64,000 nucleotides of DNA from contig NZ_JAMXQS010000007.1 in NCBI RefSeq assembly GCF_024053505.1, positions 310,001 through 374,000 of the forward strand, written 5' to 3'. Position 1 is the stretch's first letter. Each line of letters opens with the position of its first letter. Both the position numbers and the translations under genes were made by a program. Below are positions 8,384 through 15,766 of this stretch, piece after piece. The DNA comes from Mesorhizobium liriopis (GTDB lineage: Bacteria > Pseudomonadota > Alphaproteobacteria > Rhizobiales > Rhizobiaceae). The notes under the pieces were generated by a model. It was not told the DNA's origin. It made no database searches and was given only the letters and a program-made list of their open reading frames with translations.

Positions 8384-9643
8384 TCAGCGCTTGAAATTCT
8401 CGATTTCGGCCTCTGCCATCGCAAGCAGAAGACGCAGCTCATCGCTGCTTTCGGTACCGGCCGGCGCGGCCGGATCGTTCTGTCCGGTTGAAGCCAGCGC
8501 ATTTTTCCATCGAGGAAAACGTGAAATCTCAGGCTCGGCATCGGGCACGCCGAGCGCCAGCGCATAAACGGGCGAGATCGTCACGCCTTCGAGACCGATG
8601 GCCGAGCGGATGGTCTCATGAGAAAGTGCGGCGCTCGGGCAGGCGGTCAGACCGTGCTGCGTGGCGGCCAGCATGATGTTCTGGCCCACATGGCCCGCTT
8701 CGATCAGCACCACGCGATAGGCGTTCGGGTCATCGTACTTCCACATGGTCCGCTCGAAATGCGCGCAAAGCACGATCGAGCACGCCATGCTGTCGGCCCA
8801 GTCCTGCCCTCCGATCACTTCGCCGCCCGAGGGCAGGGCGTCCGAGGGCACGCGACCGAGTGTGTGTTCAGACGCCGAATAGTGATAGATGCCCGGCTCC
8901 AGCCCTTCGACCCGATAAGCGAAGACATAGGCCTCGTAAGGGTTGCGTGCTCCGCCCGATGGCGTCAGCTTGAGTGGCAGTCGACCGGCACGGTTCGTCG
9001 TTTCGCCCAGAATGCCAAGCCCGGCGAAAAGCGTTTCGGAGAGCTGGGATAGCGTGATGGGTGCTGCGGTCGCGCCACGGACCGTGCGGCGCCCGGCCAT
9101 GAAACGCAGGAGGGCGCTGGTTTCGAAGGGATCGGGAAGTTCTACGACCTCGGCCAGATCACGATTGGTCCTGGCAAGCTCCGGCACATTGCCGAGCGAG
9201 GCTTTCTCGACCTGCCGGTCCTCAGCCTCTTCGAGCGCCATGAAGGGCCGGTCTTCGAGCGTGAAATGCATCAGGGCCGTGGGAACCGACCATGCCCAAT
9301 GCGCGGCAAAGTCGTCTTCGCGCAAAGCCTCGGCGGAATCGGCACGCACCAGCGCCGAGACGTCGATCAAGCGTTGCAGGAGGTCACGCGTTTCAGGAAC
9401 CGAAAGCTCATAACGCTGGGCTAGATCCGCAGCATCGGTCCACTCGGACAGATCGCTCAGCAGGCGGAGCGTTTCGACTTCACAATGAAAGACCTGTTTG
9501 GTCAGGAAATTGCAGGCGACCAGCGCATCGCCTTCCGGCGAATAAACCAGCGTGGAGGCCGCTTTGACCCGCATATCCCGATCTTGCTCGGGCGAAGGGG
9601 AGGCTTCCGGTTTGGGGGAGCGGTCCAGTGCGGAAGACGCCAT
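8384..9643 (-). CDS. SagB/ThcOx-family peptide dehydrogenase
   Basis: A 419-residue protein with a C-terminal flavin-dependent nitroreductase fold of the SagB type (about 175-385). Family marks are RRTVRG at 185-190, the FMN-site loop SGGARNPYE at 229-237, GLEPGIYHYSASEH at 247-260, WKYDDPNAYR at 301-310 and GHVGQN at 317-322. The N-terminal part (about 25-110) reads like the small helical/winged domain that precedes the oxidase in many SagB relatives. Known SagB proteins oxidise azolines to azoles in thiazole/oxazole-modified microcins, acting after a YcaO cyclodehydratase. None is visible here. The gene follows a 33-codon peptide gene and a strong hairpin on the same strand, so peptide maturation is a reasonable inference. 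The start ATG 9643 has AAGG about 11 bases upstream. Confidence 0.85.
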   Translation of the reverse strand: MASSALDRSPKPEASPSPEQDRDMRVKAASTLVYSPEGDALVACNFLTKQVFHCEVETLRLLSDLSEWTDAADLAQRYELSVPETRDLLQRLIDVSALVRADSAEALREDDFAAHWAWSVPTALMHFTLEDRPFMALEEAEDRQVEKASLGNVPELARTNRDLAEVVELPDPFETSALLRFMAGRRTVRGATAAPITLSQLSETLFAGLGILGETTNRAGRLPLKLTPSGGARNPYEAYVFAYRVEGLEPGIYHYSASEHTLGRVPSDALPSGGEVIGGQDWADSMACSIVLCAHFERTMWKYDDPNAYRVVLIEAGHVGQNIMLAATQHGLTACPSAALSHETIRSAIGLEGVTISPVYALALGVPDAEPEISRFPRWKNALASTGQNDPAAPAGTESSDELRLLLAMAEAEIENFKR

Positions 9644-9668
9644 CTGGAAGTGCCTTGGCGAAATTTTA

Positions 9669-9704
9669 AGGGCCGCCCGTGGGGGTTAGATCACGGGCGG
9701 CCCT
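9669..9704 (-). terminator. strong hairpin between peptide gene and SagB-type gene
   Basis: A perfect 13-bp stem (AGGGCCGCCCGTG / CACGGGCGGCCCT) with a 10-nt loop lies 8 bp after the peptide stop codon. On the minus strand it is followed by TTAAAATTT, a weak T-tract. It may act as a partial terminator or a 3'-stabilising structure, giving much more peptide mRNA than dehydrogenase mRNA. That layout is known from sagA-sagB of streptococci. Confidence 0.7.
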
Positions 9705-9711
9705 GACGACA

Positions 9712-9813
9712 TCAGCGCTTGGTGAAGTGCTGAGCCGGAACGATGAACTTCTTGGTCTCGACGGTCGCGATACGAGCAACGGCAACGGCGAGAGCAGCGG
9801 TATTCGGCTTCAT
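9712..9813 (-). CDS. 33-residue peptide, candidate RiPP precursor
   Basis: This small gene encodes 33 residues, starting MKPNTAALAVAVARIATVET and ending QHFTKR before TGA. The Shine-Dalgarno AAGAAGGA lies 7 bases before the ATG, better than most genes nearby, and a strong hairpin follows the stop. The first half is Ala/Val-rich and hydrophobic. The second half is basic with a near-mirror arrangement, TKKF (20-23) and FTKR (30-33), around I-V-P-A-Q-H. There is no Cys, Ser or Tyr; Thr at 5, 17, 20 and 31, His 29 and Pro 26 are the notable side chains. Being directly upstream of a SagB-type dehydrogenase suggests a modified-peptide precursor. I do not recognise the family. A short regulatory leader peptide is the main alternative. 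Confidence 0.65.
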   Translation of the reverse strand: MKPNTAALAVAVARIATVETKKFIVPAQHFTKR

Positions 9814-9949
9814 TTGACTGTCCTTCTTCGATGCGCCCTTCAGGGGTTATGGACGCACGTGAATTCTTGTCTGCCGGCCGATTAACGCGATATCACATAG
9901 TTCATTAGAATGCGCGGCAATCCGTTTCGGCCTCCGCGAACTTGCGCGA

Positions 9950-10009
9950 TTTGAGATATAATTTGCCGCTTTGATGCATAATTTTGCGCTGGATTGAGTA
10001 TTTTGACGC
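9950..10009 (-). repeat. three contiguous degenerate 20-bp repeats upstream of peptide gene
   Basis: Three 20-bp units abut exactly (9950-9969, 9970-9989, 9990-10009). On the minus strand they share GCG-n-CAAAATTAT-n3-TCAAA; units one and two agree at 15 of 20 positions. A fourth partial match (TGAGTATTT) follows at 10017-10025. A spacing of two helical turns and AT-richness in a GC-rich genome suggest a protein-binding array, perhaps for the adjacent XRE-type regulator. The rest of the 266-bp gap 9814-10079 shows no convincing gene. Confidence 0.5.
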
Positions 10010-10079
10010 AAGTGCCTGAGTATTTCGTCGTGTAGCTTTGGCGCGAAAGGCTCTGGTGCGCTGTCGGGTCAGGACCGGA

Positions 10080-10841
10080 TCAACCTTGCGAAGCCTTGCG
10101 CTCCATGATCTCCACAACGATCGGTCCGACGAACTCATCATTCATCCGATACACATGGGCGGCACGCAGCAGTCGTCGCAGGCTCATACCAAGCGGACAC
10201 GGGCGGATGACCACCGGTGTGCTTGTCGGCCCGGTCGGCGTCATGACATTGGCGAAGCCCGACAGGACTGGAACCGAGAGAGGTTCCCAGCGCACTACGA
10301 GCAGTGAGGGCTCGCGCGCCTCGCCCTCGTTCAGGCCGACAAAAAACACATGGTTCAGCCGCTCCACGATGAAGCCGCGATGGTCGCCCTTGGCATAGGA
10401 CCAGTACGAGCCCTCGCGTTCGGCGACACCCGTCAGGCGGCGGAATGTCACCGCCTCTTCCTCACGCCTGACCACCGTTGCCGCACAAATCACCCGGCCT
10501 GGATCGTCGGGAACGGCGAAGAACGTGTAGTAGAAGCCGTCGCGAAATGTCGGCATGGGCTGGGCGAAGCGTTCCAGCATTTCGCTGCGGTTGCCGAATG
10601 TCAGTTCGGGTCTGACCTTCCTGCTTCCGGGCGGCTCAGCGTAGAGTTCGCTTTCGTTGATGTTGAAGAAAGCGCAAATGCGCTCCGTGGTGCGCTTGTG
10701 GGGCAGGCTGCGCGCTTCGAGGTAGCGCTCGAACTGGCTGCGGTTGATGCCGATGCCGCGACAGGCCTGACTGATGCTCATGCCGCGTTCGGCGCAAAGC
10801 CGTCGCAGGTTGAAGGCAAGGCTGGTGCGCAGCTCGGCCAT
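10080..10841 (-). CDS. XRE-family helix-turn-helix regulator with C-terminal sensing-type domain
   Basis: A 253-residue DNA-binding protein. Residues 5-65 form an XRE/Cro-type helix-turn-helix (LRRLCAERGMSISQACRGIG then NRSQFERYLEARSLP). The remaining 180 residues are a mixed alpha/beta domain I cannot name, containing FRDGFYYTFFAVPDDPGRVI and ending VGPIVVEIMERKASQG. ATG 10841 was chosen because AAGGAA lies 7 bases upstream and the HTH begins right after it; the open frame extends further upstream without a good ribosome site. It is on the same strand as the peptide and SagB-type genes, 266 bp upstream, and is a plausible local regulator. That role is inference. Confidence 0.8.
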   Translation of the reverse strand: MAELRTSLAFNLRRLCAERGMSISQACRGIGINRSQFERYLEARSLPHKRTTERICAFFNINESELYAEPPGSRKVRPELTFGNRSEMLERFAQPMPTFRDGFYYTFFAVPDDPGRVICAATVVRREEEAVTFRRLTGVAEREGSYWSYAKGDHRGFIVERLNHVFFVGLNEGEAREPSLLVVRWEPLSVPVLSGFANVMTPTGPTSTPVVIRPCPLGMSLRRLLRAAHVYRMNDEFVGPIVVEIMERKASQG

Positions 10842-10997
10842 CGATTGTTCCTTGATATGGCCATCCGCCGTGGCGCGGATGGGTATGCACTGCTTTGCCG
10901 ATGAACGGGATGCCCATCCGGTGCGTGAACATATGACCAAGGCTGGCATTTTGAACAGGTTTGTTGCACAAGTTCGCACAGGGAAGAGTTGGGTGCC

Positions 10998-11363
10998 ATG
11001 GCGGAGCGGCCTTTCTTGGAGGGCGACCAGTCCATGTCATCGCATCACCCGGCAACCGAGCGCTCTCAGGCCTTTGGCGTTTCCGAACATTCATCGTCGC
11101 GACTGCGCGACGTCGCCCGGGCAATGCGCAAGGCTCGAGGCGGAGAGCAAAGTGACCTGAACGATCCGCTCGGTCAGCAGCGGCAGGTGACGCGCGCGGC
11201 TGCGCTGATGTGCCGCCTCTACGGGGCCGATGCCCCGGCACAAGCGCGCAGGATCGCGCAGCACTTCGACAACGGCACATTCGCGCAACGGGTCATGGCT
11301 GCCGTGGAATTCATGAGCCGTTCCGGGCATCAGGCCTCGACACCGAACCGCGAAACCTGTTGA
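10998..11363 (+). CDS. small hypothetical protein
   Basis: An open frame of 121 residues that I do not recognise. The first 45 residues are polar and probably disordered (RSQAFGVSEHSSSRLRDVA). The second part looks helical and conserved in style (QVTRAAALMCRLYGADAPAQ, HFDNGTFAQRVMAAVEFM). ATG 10998 has GGAAGAG about 7 bases upstream; ATG 11034 is an alternative. It is divergent from the XRE regulator, and the amphipathic second half supports a real protein. A competing minus-strand frame overlaps it. Confidence 0.45.
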   Translation: MAERPFLEGDQSMSSHHPATERSQAFGVSEHSSSRLRDVARAMRKARGGEQSDLNDPLGQQRQVTRAAALMCRLYGADAPAQARRIAQHFDNGTFAQRVMAAVEFMSRSGHQASTPNRETC

Positions 11364-11380
11364 GCGCTTCGTTTCCTGCG

Positions 11381-11398
11381 GAACCGACTTTGGTTCCT
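11381..11398 (+). terminator. small inverted repeat after the 121-residue hypothetical gene
   Basis: A perfect GGAACC / GGTTCC inverted repeat with a GACTTT loop lies just past the stop at 11363. The stem is only 6 bp and no T-run follows, so its function is uncertain. Confidence 0.25.
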
Positions 11399-11467
11399 CG
11401 CGCTTAACCCGACCAAGCAGGTCTCGTCACGCCGACCTTTAGGTTCGTCTCGAAACAGGGCCCGAAT

Positions 11468-11761
11468 TTGCCAGAAACGCAGACCCCTGAACCCGGTACG
11501 CTCATTCGTGCCATGATCGGCGGCAAGACCGACATCGATCTCGGACTGATGCGCCGTGCGGTCGCGCGTTTTTGCGGCGAGGCGGAAGGGAGTCATCCCT
11601 CGGAGAGCCAACCCCTGCACGGACTGTGCGAGGAACTGGTGCAAGCTATCGAGCTTCTCGACTTGGCGATCATGCACGGTCTGCCGTCCTCCATGGTCCA
11701 GCGCCTCAGGCTCGACGCGCAGCGGCGGCTCGATCGCGTGGAAGGTGCCGGCCGTTCCTGA
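11468..11761 (+). CDS. small hypothetical protein
   Basis: A 97-residue open frame of unknown function starting from TTG 11468 (MPETQTPEPG). An ATG at 11513 is the alternative start. The composition is helical and acidic: LCEELVQAIELLDLAIMHG, then RLRLDAQRRLDRVEGAG. No signal peptide or membrane segment is visible. It precedes the histidine kinase cluster by 95 bp in the same direction and could be part of that transcription unit. Nothing in it identifies a family. Confidence 0.45.
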   Translation: MPETQTPEPGTLIRAMIGGKTDIDLGLMRRAVARFCGEAEGSHPSESQPLHGLCEELVQAIELLDLAIMHGLPSSMVQRLRLDAQRRLDRVEGAGRS

Positions 11762-11856
11762 ACTTCCGTGACCGTAGTCGCATGTCGATGCACCGGAGTT
11801 GTGGACGCGCGAAGTGAAGGCTAGGAAACTCGCTTCGCTCTCATTCTCTTTCGTCC

Positions 11857-14280
11857 ATGACCAGTTCCGATCCGTCCCTCCTCGCCACCGACCTCAGCAC
11901 GCGTAGAAAGAACGCCTTGCCGCTTGCCCGCATCGCGGGGTTGATGGGCGTTCTAGGACTTTCGCTGATCGTCGCGGTGTCGGTATGGCTTGCTTGGCGT
12001 GATTACCAGCGCGCCTTCGAGCAGGCGCGCCGCGAAGTCGGAACCGCGGCCTTCTCGCTTTCCGACCATGCCGGTCGTCTCGTCGAATCCGCCAATGTGG
12101 TGTTGAAGAGCACGCTCGGTCTCGTCGGTGGCAGTTCCTGGGACGCGGTTGCGAGGGACGAAGAGTTGCAGCGGCAGATCAAGGGATTTGCCACGGCCTC
12201 ATCCTATATCGACAATGTCTGGCTGAACGACGAGACCGGCGTCCTTAGGGTGACGAGTTTCGCGTTCCCTGCGCCTGCATCGAATGCTTCCGACCGCGAA
12301 GCGTTCAAGGCGCTTCGAGCGCCGACCGATCGGCTTTCCATCGGAGAGCGTATCGTCGGCAAAGTCACGGGCAAGCCGACTTTTCTGATCGCGCGGCGTA
12401 TCGAAGATGCCGATGGCGGTTTCAGAGGGATGGCCTCGGTCACGGCCGATCTCAGCTATTTCAACGAATATTGGAGCCGGGTGCAGTTGCCGGTGGATAC
12501 CCGTGTGCGCCTCGTTCGCGCCGGTGAACTCGATGTTCTGGCGCAGCATCCCGCGCCGAAGAGCGGCGAGCCGTTCATTCCCTTCGACCGATCATTGGTG
12601 CGTTCGGCTATCGAGCGCTCGCCCATTTCGGGAGAGGTCGACCTGCCTGCCAACGAAGCCGATGCGCCGAGGATCATGGCCTATCGTCAGGTCGGCACGC
12701 TGCCGCTCTATATCACCGTGGGCGTTTCGACCGACGCTGTCGCCGAACTCTGGCGCCAGTCGCTGAGAAGCTTCGTACCGGTCGAGGGGGGGGCCTTTCT
12801 GGTGCTCCTCGCCTTGACGCTTCTGGCGTTTCGGCAGGCCAAGCGGGAAAAGGAGGACGCGGAACGGATCGAGGCGGCGCGGGAGGCGCTGGCATCTGCC
12901 AATTTGCGTCTGGAAGAGCGCGTGGCGGAGCGCACGGCCGAACTGAGCGAGGAAACAGAGCGTCTCGATACGCTCAATCAGGTCGGCATGGCGCTGGCTT
13001 CGGAGCTCGATGCCGCACGCCTGTCGGAAACGGTGATCCAGGCTGCGACCCGCCTCGTGGGGGCGGCCTATGGCGCCTTGTTCGAGCGCGTGCCCGCCGG
13101 CCGGGAGGGGAACGCGGAAGACCTTTGGCGTCTTGCCGCGCTTGCCGGTGCACCGACTGAAAGCTTCACCCGCTTCGGCCTGCCGCGCGCGACTAACCTG
13201 TTCGGGCCGACCTTTCGGGCGGAAGGTCCGGTGCGTTCCGACGATGTTTCCACCGATCCGCGCTACGGTTCGCTCGGCGGGATGCCGGAGGGCCATCTGC
13301 CGGTGCGCTCTTATCTCGCGGTGCCGGTCGTTTCGCGATCGAGCGAAGTGCTCGGCGCACTGCTTTTCGGCCACCCCAGGCCTGCCCGCTTTTCCGAGCG
13401 CGAAGAGCGTCTCATCATGGGGTTTGCCGGCCAGACGGCGGTTGCGCTCGACAATGCGCGCTTGTTTTCCGCCGTGCAACGCGAAAACGAGGATCGTCGC
13501 CGCGCCGAGGAAGAGCTGAAGGAGTCCAACGAGGAAATCCAGCGCTACGCCTATATCGTCAGCCACGACCTGCGCGCGCCGCTCGTCAATGTCATGGGCT
13601 TCACGAGCGAGCTGGAGGCGATCAAGCCGGAGATCATCGCGGCCGGCGCGAAGCCGGCCGACGACCCGGTGCGGAAGCAGGCGGAAGAGGATTTCGACGA
13701 GGCCTTGTCCTTTATCAAGGCCGCGATCTCCAAGATGGACCGGTTGATCAACGCGATCCTCAAATTGTCGCGCGAGGGACGCCGCAATTTCCGGGCCGAG
13801 CCACTCGACATGAGTGCGGTGCTGACCGATCTCGCGGCGGCCCAGCGCCATCAGGCCGCTGCCAAGGGCGCTGAAGTCCATATCGCCGCCGACCTTCCGC
13901 ATCTTGTGGCTGACCGGCTCGCGGTAGAGCAGATTTTCGCAAACTTGCTTGACAACGCCTTGAAATACCTGTCCCCCAAAAGGGCCGGCCAGATCGAGAT
14001 TTCAGGGGAGCGCGCGGGACCGACGCGGGTGCGCTTCAAAGTGAGGGATAATGGGCGTGGCGTGGCGCCCGAAGATCATGGGCGCATTTTCGAGCTGTTC
14101 AGACGCTCGGGCGTGCAGGATGTCGCGGGCGAGGGTATCGGCCTTGCGCATGTGAAGGCGCTCGTGCGCAGCATGGGCGGCACGATCGCCGTGTCATCCG
14201 AGCTCGACAAAGGCACGGTGTTCACGGTGGTGCTGCCGGCCATGCCGATGCGCGGAACGGGCGTCGAAGCGGCCGGGTAG
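11857..14280 (+). CDS. membrane sensor histidine kinase with periplasmic sensor and GAF domain
   Basis: A sensor kinase of 807 residues. Membrane segment 1 spans 25-47 and segment 2 about 311-327. The 260 residues between them form a periplasmic Cache-like sensor (contains FRGMASVTADLSYFNEYW). A coiled coil with VAERTAELSEETERLDTLNQ (about 353-372) follows, then a GAF domain (about 380-535), a HisKA dimerisation domain with the phospho-accepting His570 in VSHDLRAPL, and a HATPase domain (N-box LLDNALKYL, G-box GRGVAPEDHGRIFELF). The H-box and overall tail resemble the kinases that pair with small Rcp1-like regulators, and exactly such a regulator follows 23 bp downstream. The ligand cannot be inferred. 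Confidence 0.93.
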   Translation: MTSSDPSLLATDLSTRRKNALPLARIAGLMGVLGLSLIVAVSVWLAWRDYQRAFEQARREVGTAAFSLSDHAGRLVESANVVLKSTLGLVGGSSWDAVARDEELQRQIKGFATASSYIDNVWLNDETGVLRVTSFAFPAPASNASDREAFKALRAPTDRLSIGERIVGKVTGKPTFLIARRIEDADGGFRGMASVTADLSYFNEYWSRVQLPVDTRVRLVRAGELDVLAQHPAPKSGEPFIPFDRSLVRSAIERSPISGEVDLPANEADAPRIMAYRQVGTLPLYITVGVSTDAVAELWRQSLRSFVPVEGGAFLVLLALTLLAFRQAKREKEDAERIEAAREALASANLRLEERVAERTAELSEETERLDTLNQVGMALASELDAARLSETVIQAATRLVGAAYGALFERVPAGREGNAEDLWRLAALAGAPTESFTRFGLPRATNLFGPTFRAEGPVRSDDVSTDPRYGSLGGMPEGHLPVRSYLAVPVVSRSSEVLGALLFGHPRPARFSEREERLIMGFAGQTAVALDNARLFSAVQRENEDRRRAEEELKESNEEIQRYAYIVSHDLRAPLVNVMGFTSELEAIKPEIIAAGAKPADDPVRKQAEEDFDEALSFIKAAISKMDRLINAILKLSREGRRNFRAEPLDMSAVLTDLAAAQRHQAAAKGAEVHIAADLPHLVADRLAVEQIFANLLDNALKYLSPKRAGQIEISGERAGPTRVRFKVRDNGRGVAPEDHGRIFELFRRSGVQDVAGEGIGLAHVKALVRSMGGTIAVSSELDKGTVFTVVLPAMPMRGTGVEAAG

Positions 14281-14303
14281 AGTTCGAAGAAGGGGTTGAG
14301 GCG

Positions 14304-14738
14304 ATGAATCCAGTCAACATCGTCATGGTCGAGGACGACGAAGGCCACGCGCGCCTCATCGAGCGCAACATCCGTCGCGCGGGCGTCAATAATCCGATCG
14401 AACAGTTCCGTGACGGGCGCTCGGCTCTGGAATACCTGCTCGGCCCGGATGGCTCGGGCGCGCCGTCGGCCAAGCGACACCAGATGGTTTTGCTCGACCT
14501 CAACCTGCCCGACATGAGCGGCATCGACATTCTCGCCAAGATCAAGGCCAACGAGCACACGCGCCGCTCGCCGGTCGTGGTGCTGACGACCACCGATGAC
14601 AGCCGCGAGATCCAGCGCTGCTATGATCTGGGCGCCAACGTCTACATCACCAAGCCGGTGAATTATGAGGGCTTCGCCAACGCGATCCGCCAACTCGGCC
14701 TGTTCTTCACCGTGATGCAGGTGCCCGAGAACGGCTGA
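14304..14738 (+). CDS. single-domain response regulator (Rcp1/CheY-like)
   Basis: A stand-alone receiver domain of 144 residues with no output domain. The acidic pair is E10-D11-D12, the phospho-acceptor is D65 in [11 protein letters not shown], and the conserved Lys is in [10 protein letters not shown]. The internal [18 protein letters not shown] and the loop YLLGPDGSG are typical of the Rcp1 group that partners phytochrome-like or GAF-containing kinases. It sits 23 bp after such a kinase, its probable partner, and its stop TGA shares one base with the ATG of the next gene (TGATG). Confidence 0.93.
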   Translation: MNPVNIVMVEDDEGHARLIERNIRRAGVNNPIEQFRDGRSALEYLLGPDGSGAPSAKRHQMVLLDLNLPDMSGIDILAKIKANEHTRRSPVVVLTTTDDSREIQRCYDLGANVYITKPVNYEGFANAIRQLGLFFTVMQVPENG

Positions 14739-15766
14739 TGGCATCCGCGCGCGTCCTTTATATCGATGACGATCCGGGACTCGCGCGTCTCGTGCGCCGG
14801 TCGCTCGAAGCGGCCGGCTATGCCATGGAGCATGCGGTTTCGGGCGAGGACGGTCTTGCGCGGCTTGCCGAAGAAGGGATCGACGCCGTGGCGCTCGATC
14901 ATCATTTGCCGGGACAAAGCGGGCTCGACGTCTTGCAGGCGATCCGCGCGCATGAGAACGCGCCGCCCGTCATCTATGTCACGGGATCGGAAGATACGCG
15001 CATTGCGGTCGCGGCCCTCAAGGCCGGTGCGGCCGATTATGTCTTGAAGGATGTCGCCGGACATTTCCGCGAGCTTCTGGTGGAGGCCATCGCCGCCGCA
15101 CTTCAGAGCGAGCGCCTGCGCCGTGCCAAGGAAGAGGCGGACCGTGCGGTTCGTGAAGCCCGCGACCGGGCCGAAATGCTGCTCAAGGAAGTGAACCACC
15201 GCGTCGCCAATTCCTTGAGCCTCGTCGCATCGCTGACGCGGTTGCAGATGAATGCGGTGGAGGATCCCGCCGCAAAGGCAGCGCTTGCCGAGACACAGGC
15301 GCGCATCAGTGCGGTCGCGGGCGTGCATCGCCGTCTCTACACATCGGCGGATGTGAAGGCCGTCGATATCCAGGCCTATCTCGAGAGCCTGATCGAGGAG
15401 CTGGAGGTGACGATGCGCATGGAAGGCCGTTCGCATACGATCCGGCTGCAATCGGATGCCATGCTGATCGATACGGACAAAGCGGTATCCATTGGCGTGA
15501 TCGTGACCGAACTCGTCACCAATGCTTTCAAATATGCCTATCCTGATGGAAGCCGTGGCGAGATCCGCGTGCGCATCGCGGCTCAGGACAAGACCGTCGA
15601 ACTGTCGGTCGAAGATGAAGGGATCGGCTGGCAGGGTGATGGACCGGTGAGCGGCACGGGCCTGGGCACGCGCATCGTGCAGGCCATGGCGCGCAATCTG
15701 CAATCGTCGCTCGTCTTCGAAAAGCCTGCCAAGGGCACGCGCGCACAGATCTCCTTTCCGCTTTGA
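14738..15766 (+). CDS. response regulator-histidine kinase fusion (receiver + HisKA_2)
   Basis: A soluble protein of 342 residues joining a receiver domain (1-120, phospho-acceptor D54 in [11 protein letters not shown]) to a HisKA_2-family kinase. The H-box is [12 protein letters not shown] with His154; the ATP-binding part has [15 protein letters not shown] (N-box), [10 protein letters not shown] and [10 protein letters not shown]. This is a typical alphaproteobacterial soluble kinase that is itself controlled by phosphorylation. Position suggests it works in one relay with the two preceding genes. Its stop codon overlaps the TTG start of alr. Confidence 0.92.
   Translation: MASARVLYIDDDPGLARLVRRSLEAAGYAMEHAVSGEDGLARLAEEGIDAVALDHHLPGQSGLDVLQAIRAHENAPPVIYVTGSEDTRIAVAALKAGAADYVLKDVAGHFRELLVEAIAAALQSERLRRAKEEADRAVREARDRAEMLLKEVNHRVANSLSLVASLTRLQMNAVEDPAAKAALAETQARISAVAGVHRRLYTSADVKAVDIQAYLESLIEELEVTMRMEGRSHTIRLQSDAMLIDTDKAVSIGVIVTELVTNAFKYAYPDGSRGEIRVRIAAQDKTVELSVEDEGIGWQGDGPVSGTGLGTRIVQAMARNLQSSLVFEKPAKGTRAQISFPL

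Noticed and set aside
9905-9979. 24-codon minus-strand frame (MHQSGKLYLKSRKF...) just upstream of the peptide gene
   Set aside because: It lacks a ribosome binding site and lies within the 20-bp repeat array, so it is more likely regulatory DNA than a second precursor.
10636-11280. 214-codon minus-strand frame overlapping the XRE regulator and the small hypothetical gene
   Set aside because: It runs in a different frame through the HTH coding region and has an Arg/Pro/Ala-rich shadow composition.
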